64,000 nucleotides of DNA from Erwinia_E haradaeae_I. Lineage in GTDB: Bacteria; Pseudomonadota; Gammaproteobacteria; Enterobacterales; Enterobacteriaceae. The position numbers and the translations under genes were made by a program. This document shows, one piece after another, positions 8,906 to 18,536 of this stretch. The notes beneath the pieces were generated by a model, which was given only the letters and a program-made list of their open reading frames with translations, was not told where the DNA came from and did not search any database. The number at the start of each line of letters is the position of its first letter. The first letter of the stretch is position 1. The stretch spans positions 1-64,000 of the forward strand of contig NZ_LR217713.1 of assembly GCF_900698925.1 (NCBI RefSeq). The letters run 5' to 3'.

Positions 8906-10466
8906 TTTTCAATGATGAACAAGGATATATGGTTATCTTGTATTTGTATTGACCAACAACTTTCATACATATAGTAATATTTAGAATCACTTTAGTGGAT
9001 AGATGGAAGGATGGTATTGTAAATTCTAGGAATTTATTATATTTTAGTTAGTAATTTTATATTATGTAGGATAACATCCTATGTTTTATTCAATGCGTGT
9101 ATTATGAATATAGAGAGAAATCTACTATATTTTGAAGCGTGGTAATGCAGTTGCCGTTTATATTAAAAAATAAAAATGTGATTTACTAACTGTTGAGGAA
9201 TAGTAAGTATCATTTTATAAAAAAATTATTTTTATTTTATATTTTTTTATAATGTAGTTTTACATGCATTAATTAAATAATTAAAAATTATTTGTTATAA
9301 TTGATAGTTAATGCTAAGAATATAAGAAGATTTTTGATGATGTCACATGATTTTATGGATTACATAGAATAACATGAAAACTTGTATGCATATCATAACT
9401 TTCCTAAAAGAAGATTCTATGTCAATACATTATTTTTATATATTGTAAAATTGATGTATAAGGTCATAAATGAATGGAATGAATAACTAAATAATGGTTG
9501 ATATTCTATCGCTAATCTATATCTAATTCTGATTAGAATAATTAATTTTGATTTTTAAGAAAGGGTTTAAATTATGCTATATCTTGAATGGGGATAAAAT
9601 AATTAAAATTATTATTGTTATTTTTTTTATAAAATATAGTTATTTTCTAATATAATAATTTTGTTTATTTTCTTAAATCACTGATTATTTAATTAACATT
9701 TGTATTGTTTAAAGTCTGGTTAATTTCACGTAATATTATAAATACTTTGGAATAAAAATTTTAGTCTATTAAGATCTTAATCTAATATGCTGTTCTGATA
9801 CTTTCTCCATGATTACTCTGTAATTTTAATTAAAAAGTGTAGATTCTCATTTTTATATATTTAAGGATTGAATTAAAGATGTTCTGTGACCTATGTTTTA
9901 TAAACAACGTGCCATCAATATAAAGTTTCTATAAATAAGGACTTATATTTTAACATATTTAGAGGAATATTTAGATTCAGCAGAAAGAAGGTATAGTGCA
10001 TAGTTAAATAAAAATGAATTATTAAAATTTTAAGAACGAGTTTATATGTTGATATCTAATATCAGGCGACAGATAAACGGAATGGATAATTTTTCTATTT
10101 TTTATCTTATTAATTGAAATTTATTAATAAATTATTTTTTTTATCCATATCTTCGAGAAAACTAAAGATCTGATTACACGTTTTAATTATACTAATAAGT
10201 ACTGTGCATGCATCAGACTGACTCTAAAGAGATAATAAAATAATAGATTGACTTATATGGTTGTTTTGTGCAAGTTGTTCATAGGATAACTTATTCTAAG
10301 TTAAATAGAAGTTCTGATAACTTCATTATTTATTAGACATAAATATGATTTAATAATAGTTTATATGGAAAATTTCTTTCTATATAACGTATGGTTATTT
10401 TATTTTAATAAATAGTATGTAGTCAGATGGATAGCTTTGTTCTGATTATTAAAAAATTTTATTGAG
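8906..10466. other. 1.6 kb AT-rich spacer between convergent rho and apaH
   Basis: No reading frame, RNA gene or clear intrinsic terminator was seen. The genes on either side converge, so most of this stretch is downstream sequence for both. It appears to be eroded DNA. Confidence 0.6.
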
Positions 10467-11297
10467 TCAAAGTCTATAGTTTTTATAAGAAAGGGATTTT
10501 TGTTTAAAAATTTTTTTATCTTCCCATCTTAACATACTAAGACATCCTCCCCAGCAACAACCAGTATCGAGACAAATGATACCATCTGGTGTTCCTAGTC
10601 CATTGAGCGTCGACCAGTGACCAAAAACTATAGTATAGTCAGGTGCAACAGGTAAAGGCATGTTAAACCATGGTATCAGAATAGAAGATGAGTGATCTTG
10701 TATTTTTTTAGTGATAAGGTCTAGTTGACCTGTAGGGTGACAATATCGCATACGGGTGAAGACATTAATATTAAAGCATAACTTTTGCATACCGGTTAGT
10801 GCAGGCGACCAGTAATTAGATAGGTTATTATTGAGTAAGCCTAGAAGCGGTAGGTAGTCGTCACCTTGAAGTGCTTTCCGGGTTTCTTCAGCGCATAACT
10901 TAACAGTTTTTACGTCCCATTGTGGTGCAATACCCGCATGTGACATCATAATTTTTCGTTCTTCATCAATTTGCAAAAGAGGTTGATGGCGAAGCCAGTT
11001 TATTATTTCGTTTATGTCATGAGCTTCCAGTAAATCATGAAGATGATCTGTAGTTCTAGTCTTTCTCAGCCCTTCGTATACTGCTAAAAGATGTAGATCA
11101 TGATTGCCCAGGACTACCTTAACACAGTTATCTAGATTACAGAGAAAACGTAAAACGTCGAGAGAGCTGGGTCCTCTTGCAATTAAGTCACCAGTTAACC
11201 ATATTTGGTCTTTGTGAGGTTTAAATTTTGCTTGAGAGAGTAGTAGGTTGAGTTCATGATAGCAGCCATGAACATCACCAATTAAGTAAGTGCTCAT
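10467..11297 (-). CDS. apaH: Bis(5'-nucleosyl)-tetraphosphatase, symmetrical
   Basis: ApaH hydrolyses the alarmone Ap4A to two ADP and can remove Np4 caps from RNA. At 276 aa it is close to E. coli (280). The metallophosphatase motifs are intact: GDVHGC (residues 7-12), GDLIARGP, LGNHDLHLLA, HAGIAPQWD, and the family C-terminal DTGCCWGG and LRWEDK. In E. coli it follows apaG-rsmA; here it stands alone, with spacers over 1 kb on both sides. The ribosome binding site is weak (GGTAT). Confidence 0.97.
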   Translation of the reverse strand: MSTYLIGDVHGCYHELNLLLSQAKFKPHKDQIWLTGDLIARGPSSLDVLRFLCNLDNCVKVVLGNHDLHLLAVYEGLRKTRTTDHLHDLLEAHDINEIINWLRHQPLLQIDEERKIMMSHAGIAPQWDVKTVKLCAEETRKALQGDDYLPLLGLLNNNLSNYWSPALTGMQKLCFNINVFTRMRYCHPTGQLDLITKKIQDHSSSILIPWFNMPLPVAPDYTIVFGHWSTLNGLGTPDGIICLDTGCCWGGCLSMLRWEDKKIFKQKSLSYKNYRL

Positions 11298-12341
11298 ATA
11301 AGATACCGTAGTAGTGATAATAAGAGATCTATGTGTATTTATGTATATGGAGCTTCATAGATTGAATTAATCTATTAGTGTATACTACAATACTGTATCT
11401 CGATAAAATCAGATCAGTATATTATTAAATATAATTTTCTTTTTCTCAATATGTAATGCAATTTTTAGGTCATAATTGAGTTGTAGTAAAAAAGTAACTG
11501 AACACCATAGACATTAAGATATACCAATATCTGTTATCTTCATAAAATGAGAACATGTATTTCTATATTCACTCTAATAGTATTTATTATAGATTATTAT
11601 TGGTTCATAAGACCTGTGCAGTTATTTTCATACATGTAAGGAAGGTTTCATTAGATAGATAAGAACATAGTTTTTTTATATATTGATTGTATTAAATCCT
11701 GCGCGTTGAGTTATATAATTTTATTAGAGTGATATATTTTCATTACTACGGCTTGGAGAGGTGTTAATGGTAAAGATCTATTCATGTCTATAACATTATT
11801 TATATCTTTTATGAAAGATTATTTAATATTTTTATCGTAAGGCATAATAAGTGAATTCTTAAATTATTCTAAGTTATATAGATTGGTAGACAAGGAGGTG
11901 TTCTACTTAACAAGTATTAAATATGGTATGAAAATTTAATTTTTTTATTAAAGAGTATCGATAAGTTTTGTATATTATCATTTGTTATGTCTATGAAATA
12001 AAATAATCATGTATAACTTGGTCTAGAGGTCTAAGAAGAATCGTAAAAGAATCACTTATTATAAGGTGTTTGTAATTTATTACTTATTGGTATACTTCAT
12101 GGATCTAATATCCTGACATATTTTATGATTGAGGGTTTCTTTTTATTATGCAATTTCTTGTTCTTTGTGTTATAAAGATAACATTTAATAAAGCTCTGAT
12201 TGCTGAAAAAATCTACTAGTCTATACTTATGGTATAGATACTACTAGATATTCAGTAGTATCGATAAGTTATTCTATTTTAAAATAGAATGGATGAAACT
12301 GTCCTTAATTTTTCGCAATTTAAAAGAAAATGTTGTAATCT
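11298..12341. other. 1.0 kb spacer with a hairpin cluster near rplS
   Basis: No gene was recognised. The right part (12221-12290) contains three successive inverted repeats, described separately, just downstream of rplS. The left part should hold the apaH promoter, but no convincing one stands out. Confidence 0.55.
12221..12290 (-). terminator. Cluster of three hairpins downstream of rplS
   Basis: Three successive inverted repeats: CTATAC/GTATAG with a 5-base loop (12221-12237), GATACTACT/AGTAGTATC with an 8-base loop (12237-12245 and 12254-12262), and a 20-base palindrome of attctatttt with its complement (12271-12290). They start 52 bases past the rplS stop. None has a clean U-run, so they may end the transcript or protect its 3' end. 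Confidence 0.4.
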
Positions 12342-12689
12342 TCAGTTAAGACGCTCTTTAATCCGGGCAGATTTTCCAGTGCGTTTGCGTAAGTAGTAAA
12401 GTTTAGCTTTACGCACAGCACCATGGCGTTTAATATTAATACGATCAATAATGGGAGAATGGGTTTGGAATACGCGCTCTATACCTTCTCCGTTAGATAT
12501 TTTTCGTATTGTAAATGCTGAATTTAGTCCTTTCTTACGAATTGCAATTACTACACCTTCAAATGCTTGAAGGCGTTTTTTGGTACCTTCAAAAACCCAA
12601 ACCATAACTTCTAAAGAATCACCTGGACGGAATATTGGTACATTCTTTTTTATTTGTTCTTGTTCAATTTGTTGAATAACATCTGTCAT
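12342..12689 (-). CDS. rplS: 50S ribosomal protein L19
   Basis: L19 lies at the 30S-50S interface (bridge B8) and is needed for subunit joining. Its length of 115 aa equals E. coli L19. The sequence shows the family core FRPGDSLEVMVWVFEG, FEGVVIAIRKKGLNSAFTIRKIS, the RVFQTHSPIIDRI segment and the C-terminal RKAKLYYLRKRTGKSARIKER. AAGG about nine bases before the ATG is the likely ribosome binding site. It is the last gene of rpsP-rimM-trmD-rplS, 59 bases after trmD. Confidence 0.98.
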   Translation of the reverse strand: MTDVIQQIEQEQIKKNVPIFRPGDSLEVMVWVFEGTKKRLQAFEGVVIAIRKKGLNSAFTIRKISNGEGIERVFQTHSPIIDRINIKRHGAVRKAKLYYLRKRTGKSARIKERLN

Positions 12690-12748
12690 GGTAAACTACC
12701 TTATTTTAATTATATAGATTATTGTAGAAAATAAATTGATTTATATCT

Positions 12749-13540
12749 TTATTTTTTTTTATTTTGTATATATTCAATTTTAAATTCAGACAGTAATATT
12801 TTTTGTTCTTCAGTTAGTGTTCTGTTTTCTAACAGTTCAGGTCTTTTAATCCATGTAGATCCTATGGCTTGTTTCAGGCGCCAGCGTTGAATTTTACTAT
12901 GGTCTCCGGATAGTAAGATGGGTGGGACCCCGATCCCTTCTGAGATTTCTGGACGAGTATAGTGTGGATAATCAAGAAAACCATCTGAAAAAGAATCTTG
13001 TTCAGCGGATTCTTTCTTTCCTAATACTCCCGGTAAACATCGGGAGATAGAGTCAATCATGACCATAGCAGGTAATTCGCCTCCGCTGAGTATGTAATCC
13101 CCAATAGACCATTCTTCATCTATTTCTGTTTGAATTAGACGTTCATCAATGCCTTCATAGCGCCCACAGACTAAAATTAATTTTTTACTAGTTGCGAGTT
13201 CATAAACCTTTTGTTGATTTAACTTATGACCTTGAGGGGATAGGTATATTACTTTTCCGTTTGTCCCGCTAGATTTTTTGGCTGCATGAATGGCTCTTTT
13301 CAATGGTTCTATGGTCATTAACATTCCCGGTCCGCCACCATAGGTCTTTTTATCTACGGTCTTGCGTTTATCACTAGTAAAATCACGGGGATTCCAAGTG
13401 TTAATAGACAGTATACCAGTTTTAACTGCGCGGTTAGTTATTCCATAGTCGGTAATCACTTGGAACATTTGAGGGAAGAGACTAATAACACCAATCCATA
13501 TTTTTATGTCCTGAGGAACAAGTTTATCTACAGAATTCAT
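12749..13540 (-). CDS. trmD: tRNA (guanine-N1-)-methyltransferase
   Basis: TrmD uses SAM to methylate G37 next to the anticodon of tRNAs reading CNN, UGG and similar codons, preventing +1 frameshifting. The SPOUT knot motifs are visible: YGGGPGMLM, VIYLSPQG, LVCGRYEGIDER, SIGDYILSGGELPA and the DYPHYTRP catalytic-region segment. I place the start at 13540, where TAATG overlaps the rimM stop, giving 263 aa (E. coli 255); an upstream ATG at 13558 is rejected because GGGAGA just after it is the Shine-Dalgarno for 13540. A short N-terminal extension remains before the conserved KIWIGVISLFP. Third gene of the operon. Confidence 0.97.
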   Translation of the reverse strand: MNSVDKLVPQDIKIWIGVISLFPQMFQVITDYGITNRAVKTGILSINTWNPRDFTSDKRKTVDKKTYGGGPGMLMTIEPLKRAIHAAKKSSGTNGKVIYLSPQGHKLNQQKVYELATSKKLILVCGRYEGIDERLIQTEIDEEWSIGDYILSGGELPAMVMIDSISRCLPGVLGKKESAEQDSFSDGFLDYPHYTRPEISEGIGVPPILLSGDHSKIQRWRLKQAIGSTWIKRPELLENRTLTEEQKILLSEFKIEYIQNKKK

Positions 13541-14100
13541 TAGAATTCTATCTCCCAATCTACATAAATGGTTCGGTTAGGAAGATTTATTTCTTTTATT
13601 ACTTTTTGATATAAAAAGGGGATGAGTCGTTCTGTTTGTTTTTGTTTTTTTTTCTCGTTTACTTTAATAACTAAAACATCATTTGATCCAGTTGCCATAA
13701 TACTATTCACTTTTCCAAGTATATTATTGTTTAGATTTATCACTTGACATCCAATAAGATCCTTCCAGTAATATTCTCCTTCTTTTAATTTTGGAAGTTG
13801 GTTAGCTTCTATTATAATCTGACAATAATTGAGTTGTTCTATTGCGGTATTGCGATCATTAATACCTTCTACTTTCATGATAATATTTTGGTGGTGATAT
13901 TGCCATTTTTCTAGAATTAGAATTCCCCACTGATGTGTTTTTTTTACAAACCACGGTTGATAATCAAATATACTAATTGGATTTTCAGTAAATGGAAAAA
14001 CTCTAATCCAACCATGCACGCCGTAAGCGGAACCTGTGATCGCAATGATTAATGGATTAGATGGAATATTTTTAATTAACTTTTTGTTGATGTTGGTCAT
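13540..14100 (-). CDS. rimM: 16S rRNA processing/ribosome maturation factor RimM
   Basis: RimM binds ribosomal protein S19 in the 30S head and assists late 16S rRNA processing and head assembly. At 186 aa it is close to E. coli (182). The N-terminal RimM barrel (GSAYGVHGWIRVFPFTENP) and C-terminal PRC-like barrel (YYWKDLIGCQVIN, MATGSNDVLVIK, RLIPFLYQKVI, YVDWE) are present. The middle is lysine-rich and diverged (KVNEKKKQKQTERL). It starts three bases after rpsP and overlaps trmD as TAATG, so the genes are translationally coupled. Confidence 0.96.
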   Translation of the reverse strand: MTNINKKLIKNIPSNPLIIAITGSAYGVHGWIRVFPFTENPISIFDYQPWFVKKTHQWGILILEKWQYHHQNIIMKVEGINDRNTAIEQLNYCQIIIEANQLPKLKEGEYYWKDLIGCQVINLNNNILGKVNSIMATGSNDVLVIKVNEKKKQKQTERLIPFLYQKVIKEINLPNRTIYVDWEIEF

Positions 14101-14103
14101 GGT

Positions 14104-14358
14104 TTAATCTGATGAGATTTTTTTAATTTTCTTAATTAATGCTTTAACACGATCCGATACTGATGCCCCCTGTTTTATCCAATAATCAATCCGTTCTATA
14201 TTGAGCACGAGTGGTTTAGCATAACCAGAAGCAATTGGGTTAAAGAAACCCACTTTTTCAATGAAGCGACCATTACGAGGAGAGCGACTATTTGTGACTA
14301 CTACTTGATAAAACGGACGTTTTTTTGCCCCATGACGAGCTAATCGAATTGTTACCAT
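14104..14358 (-). CDS. rpsP: 30S ribosomal protein S16
   Basis: S16 binds 16S rRNA early and stabilises the 5' domain. It is 84 aa (E. coli 82) with the typical start MVTIRLARHGAKKRPFYQVVV, followed by NGRFIEKVGFFNP and RIDYWIKQGASVSDRV. A strong GAGGGT lies just before the ATG (14361-14368). It is the first gene of rpsP-rimM-trmD-rplS; A/T-rich -10-like sequences lie about 50-65 bases upstream, but no clear -35 was identified. Confidence 0.98.
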   Translation of the reverse strand: MVTIRLARHGAKKRPFYQVVVTNSRSPRNGRFIEKVGFFNPIASGYAKPLVLNIERIDYWIKQGASVSDRVKALIKKIKKISSD

Positions 14359-14593
14359 AATACCCTCGGTAGATAAAATAAAGTATTTGTTGCATGATAA
14401 GAATGAAGAATTTTATTATAATATAAAAGATTACTTTTTGATGGTTTTGGTGTAAAAAAATTCTAATTAATCTAAATTAGTTATTTGTTATTGATATTTA
14501 AATCACAAAAAATATATTTTATTATACTTAGTATCTTATTTTCAGTATCTTATATGTTTTATCATCTTCATGATGATTGATTTTGATATACGT

Positions 14594-17500
14594 TTAACCT
14601 ATTTGTTTGCGAGCATTACGAAACAGTCTCATCCAAGGACTATCTTCTCCCCATGTATCAGGGTGCCACGAATGATTAATTGTGCGATATATTCGCTCTG
14701 GGTGCGGCATCATAATAGTAACACGGCCGTTTTCATTGGTTATAGCAGCAATTCCATTGGGAGAACCATTTGGGTTGGCAGGATATTTTTGCGTGGGATA
14801 GCCAAAATTATTAACAAATCTAAGGGTGATCAAATCTTTCTCTTCTAATTGTGTTAGATTTGTTTTATTTCGAGCTTTGGCATAACCTTCGGCATGTGCA
14901 ACGACTATGGGTATTTTCGATCCTGTCATACCATCAAATAACAGGGATTTACTTTTCAACACTTCCACTAAACTTAGCCGTCCTTCAAAGCGATCGGATT
15001 TATTGCGTATAAAATAAGGCCACTCCTTACTTCCAGGAATAAGTTCTCGGAGGTTTGAGAGCATCTGACAGCCGTTACAAACACCGAGTACTAGCGTTTC
15101 TGATTGATGAAAAAAATCTTCAAATAGATCGCGCATGCGGTTATTATATAAAATAGATTTTGCCCATCCCGAGCCAGCACCTAGTACATCTCCATAAGAA
15201 AAACCACCGCAAGCAACTAATATTTTTATATCGTTTAATGTAGACCTTCCTTCTATGAGATCACTCATGTGTATATCAATTGCTTCAAATCCGGCATAAT
15301 GGAACGCAGCAGCCATTTCGATATGTGAGTTAATACCTTGCTCACGGAGAATTGCTGCTTTAGGTCGTTTTCTGGTTGCTATTAATGTTGAAGTAATATT
15401 TTCTTGAGGATCAAAAGTTAAAACTACATTAAGCCCAGGGTCATGGTTATCTAATTTAGCTTGATGCTCCTGATCTGCGCAGTCTGGGTTATCACGTAAG
15501 CGTTGTATTTTCCAAGTTGTCTCTGCCCACCAGGCGCGGAGCGTTGTGCGACGTTCTTTATATATAATTGATTGACCCCTAGATATGATGAATTGGTTTC
15601 CTTTGACTGCTTGGCCTATTAGATAACTACAATGATTTAAGTTATAATCTTTTAAAATTTGTCTAACTTCACTTAAGTCGTTGTTCGATACTTGAATTAC
15701 AGCTCCGAGCTCTTCAGTAAATAGAGCTGCAAAGATATCGTTACTCAAGTCTTTTATGTCAATTAAGACACTACAATGACCGGCAAAAGCCATTTCTGCT
15801 AATGTAACTAGTAAACCACCATCTGATCGATCATGATAGGCCAGAAGTTTTTTAAAAGTCACTAGTTTTTGAATGGCTTTCCAAAAATTGACAAGTTGTT
15901 GAACATTGCGTACATCAGCAGTAATTTCGCCTAATTGACGATAAACCTGCGCAAATGCAGTCGCACCAAGAGCATTTACACCATTACCAAGATCAATAAA
16001 AATTATTGCGTTATCATTGGTTTGCAATTGTGGTGTAACAGTTTTTCGTACATCTTCCACATAAGAAAATGCAGTCATAATCGGTGATAAAGGAGCAATA
16101 ACTTCTCGTTTTTCATCATCTTGATTCCACTTTGTCTTCATAGACATGGAGTCTTTTCCGACTGGAATTGCAATTCCTAGCTCAGGACATAATTCTTCGC
16201 AAACAGTTTTGACTGCAGCATATAAGCCAGCATCTTCACCAGGATGGCCAGCTGCCACCATCCAGTTAGCGGATAACTTAATGCGCGTGATTGAACCAAT
16301 TTGCGCAGTTACAATATTGGTAAGCGCTTCCCCAATAGCTAGTCGGCTGGATGCGGAAAAGTTTAGTAAAGATACTGGGGCGCGCTCGCCTATTGCCATT
16401 GCTTCGCCATGATAACTATTATGATATAGACTTGCGTTAGTGACTGCACAATTTGCGACAGGCACTTGCCATGGACCAATCATTTGATCACGCGCAACCA
16501 TGCCTCCTATAGAGCGGTCTCCAATTGTAATTAAGAAAGTCTTCTCGGCAACGGCAGGTAAATGCAGAATGCGATATACGGCATCAGATAGAGAGATGTG
16601 TTCATACTGTAAAGGTGACCCTATTGTTTTGTAACTGGTTACATTGCGCGTCATTTTAGGAAATGTTCCCAATAAAAGACTCAGGGGTATGTCGACAGGA
16701 GTGTTATTAAAATAGTTGTCAATTAGTGATAATTTTTTTTCTTTAATTGCTTCTCCAATAATTACATAAGGTGTTCGTTCACGTTGGCATATAGTATCAA
16801 ATAGCTTTAAATTTTTAGGAGAAACTGCCATAACGTAGCGTTCTTGGGATTCATTACACCATATTTGTAATGGGCTCATACCAGATTCATGATTTAAGAT
16901 ATTGCGTAAATAAAAACGACCACCGCATGGTCCGTGATGTATCATTTCTGGTAAGGCGTTAGATAGACCACCGGCTCCAACATCATGAATAAATATGATT
17001 GGATTATTAGATCCGAGCTGCCAGCAACGATTAATTACTTCTTGACATCGCCGCTCCATTTCTGGGTTGTCACGTTGGACAGACGCAAAGTCATAATCAA
17101 CATTAGATCGGTTAGAAGATGAGGAAGAGGCAGCGCCACCACCTAGTCCAATATTCATTGCTGGTCCGCCTAAGACAATAAATTTATCCCCATCATGAAT
17201 TCTACTTTTCTGAATGTGTTCTTCGAGAATGTGACCCAAACCACCTGCTAGCATGATAGGCTTATGATATCCACGTAATTCACTGCCATTATGACTATTA
17301 ACCATTTCTTCATAAGTACGAAAATAACCATTTAATACAGGGCGTCCAAATTCATTATTAAAGTCTGCCGCCCCTAATGGTGCTTCAATCATTATTTCTA
17401 AGGCACTAGAAATATGATTGGGTTTGCCAAAATCTTGTTCCCACGGTTGTTCAAACCCTGGAATACGAAGATTAGATACAGAAAAACCTGATAAAGCAGC

Positions 17501-18487
17501 TTTCGGTTGCGCTCCTCTTCCAGTGGCCCCTTCATCGCGAATTTCACCACCCGAACCAGTTGCAGCTCCTGGTCTTGGAGAAATGGCAGTTGGGTGGTTA
17601 TGTGTTTCTACTTTCATTAAGATATGTACATTATTTTTATTAAATTTATAAAAACCCTTTTGGTCAGCATAAAATAGATTTGAGGGAGCACCTTCCATCA
17701 CAGCTGAGTTATCGTTGTATGCTGAAAGTATATAATTTGGATTTTTTTTTACAGTATTCTGTATCATATCAAAGAGTGATTTTGATTGTATTTTCCCATC
17801 AATACACCAATGAGCATTAAATATTTTATGACGACAGTGTTCAGAATTAGCTTGAGCAAACATATAAAGTTCAATATCTGTTGGATTACGGCGAAGATTT
17901 GTAAATGCTGTCATTAAATACTGTATTTCTTCTTCAGATAAAAGGAGATTTAGAGAGATATTGGCTTGATCTAATGCTGTACGTCCTTTTTCTAGGATCT
18001 GGATATATTGCATTGGAGCGGGTTTGTTTTGAATGAATAGTTGTTTAATATTTTGAAAATTAGTAAAAGAAGCCTCTATCATTCGGTCGTATAATTTTGA
18101 TACTAAATAGTTCCATTCTGTTTGATTTAGTTTTCTAGATTTAATATAAAAGGCTTTACCACGTTCTATGCGAAGGATTTTAGTCAAAGAACAACTTCTG
18201 ACTAGATCTGTGGCTTTTGAAGACCATGAAGAAATAGTTCCCAGACGAGGAGTTACTAGAAGTAATTTTCCAGTCGGTAAGTTTTCTTTAAACAATGAGG
18301 GTTTACTTTGTAATAAGTGTTCTAAACATAATTGCTCTGTAATATTTAAAGGTGTTTGAATTTGAATAAAATAGATATACTCAGCATAAATATTTTGCAG
18401 AGGGAGATGTTCTTCTTTAAAGTATGTTAGTAATTTTTTAATCAGAGTTGTAGATAAAGCGGGTGGACCGCGTAAAATTTTTATCAT
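14594..18487 (-). CDS. purL: Phosphoribosylformylglycinamidine synthase (FGAM synthase)
   Basis: Fourth step of de novo purine synthesis: ATP-dependent conversion of FGAR plus glutamine to FGAM. The 1297 aa match the large single-chain proteobacterial type (E. coli 1295). N-terminal PurS-like and linker regions, two AIRS-like ATP-binding halves (KVETHNHPTAISPRPGAATGSGGEIRDEGA; GVGAGGLSNALPE-like segment; LLAYHDRSDGGLL) and the C-terminal glutaminase with C1137 (GVCNGCQML) and the PHPER His/Glu pair are all present. No frameshift was seen despite the length. purM and purN lie 10 kb away, so the pathway is dispersed. AGAG before the ATG is a modest ribosome binding site. Confidence 0.98.
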   Translation of the reverse strand: MIKILRGPPALSTTLIKKLLTYFKEEHLPLQNIYAEYIYFIQIQTPLNITEQLCLEHLLQSKPSLFKENLPTGKLLLVTPRLGTISSWSSKATDLVRSCSLTKILRIERGKAFYIKSRKLNQTEWNYLVSKLYDRMIEASFTNFQNIKQLFIQNKPAPMQYIQILEKGRTALDQANISLNLLLSEEEIQYLMTAFTNLRRNPTDIELYMFAQANSEHCRHKIFNAHWCIDGKIQSKSLFDMIQNTVKKNPNYILSAYNDNSAVMEGAPSNLFYADQKGFYKFNKNNVHILMKVETHNHPTAISPRPGAATGSGGEIRDEGATGRGAQPKAALSGFSVSNLRIPGFEQPWEQDFGKPNHISSALEIMIEAPLGAADFNNEFGRPVLNGYFRTYEEMVNSHNGSELRGYHKPIMLAGGLGHILEEHIQKSRIHDGDKFIVLGGPAMNIGLGGGAASSSSSNRSNVDYDFASVQRDNPEMERRCQEVINRCWQLGSNNPIIFIHDVGAGGLSNALPEMIHHGPCGGRFYLRNILNHESGMSPLQIWCNESQERYVMAVSPKNLKLFDTICQRERTPYVIIGEAIKEKKLSLIDNYFNNTPVDIPLSLLLGTFPKMTRNVTSYKTIGSPLQYEHISLSDAVYRILHLPAVAEKTFLITIGDRSIGGMVARDQMIGPWQVPVANCAVTNASLYHNSYHGEAMAIGERAPVSLLNFSASSRLAIGEALTNIVTAQIGSITRIKLSANWMVAAGHPGEDAGLYAAVKTVCEELCPELGIAIPVGKDSMSMKTKWNQDDEKREVIAPLSPIMTAFSYVEDVRKTVTPQLQTNDNAIIFIDLGNGVNALGATAFAQVYRQLGEITADVRNVQQLVNFWKAIQKLVTFKKLLAYHDRSDGGLLVTLAEMAFAGHCSVLIDIKDLSNDIFAALFTEELGAVIQVSNNDLSEVRQILKDYNLNHCSYLIGQAVKGNQFIISRGQSIIYKERRTTLRAWWAETTWKIQRLRDNPDCADQEHQAKLDNHDPGLNVVLTFDPQENITSTLIATRKRPKAAILREQGINSHIEMAAAFHYAGFEAIDIHMSDLIEGRSTLNDIKILVACGGFSYGDVLGAGSGWAKSILYNNRMRDLFEDFFHQSETLVLGVCNGCQMLSNLRELIPGSKEWPYFIRNKSDRFEGRLSLVEVLKSKSLLFDGMTGSKIPIVVAHAEGYAKARNKTNLTQLEEKDLITLRFVNNFGYPTQKYPANPNGSPNGIAAITNENGRVTIMMPHPERIYRTINHSWHPDTWGEDSPWMRLFRNARKQIG

Positions 18488-18517
18488 AAAAGGTCTCTTA
18501 TATTCAAAAGAGGTATA

Positions 18518-18536
18518 TTGAATTATGGTAATTCAA
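18518..18536. promoter_or_regulatory. Inverted repeat in the purL leader
   Basis: TTGAATTA (18518-18525), three bases, TAATTCAA (18529-18536): a perfect 8-base inverted repeat 31 bases before the purL ATG. It does not resemble the PurR operator. It could be a leader hairpin or chance in AT-rich DNA. Confidence 0.25.

Noticed and set aside
13541..13558. Longer trmD start at ATG 13558
   Set aside because: It lies upstream of the GGGAGA that serves the coupled TAATG start at 13540, and the extra residues do not belong to the family.
17418..17651. Plus-strand frame opposite purL
   Set aside because: Shadow frame within a conserved gene; its composition simply mirrors the purL codons.
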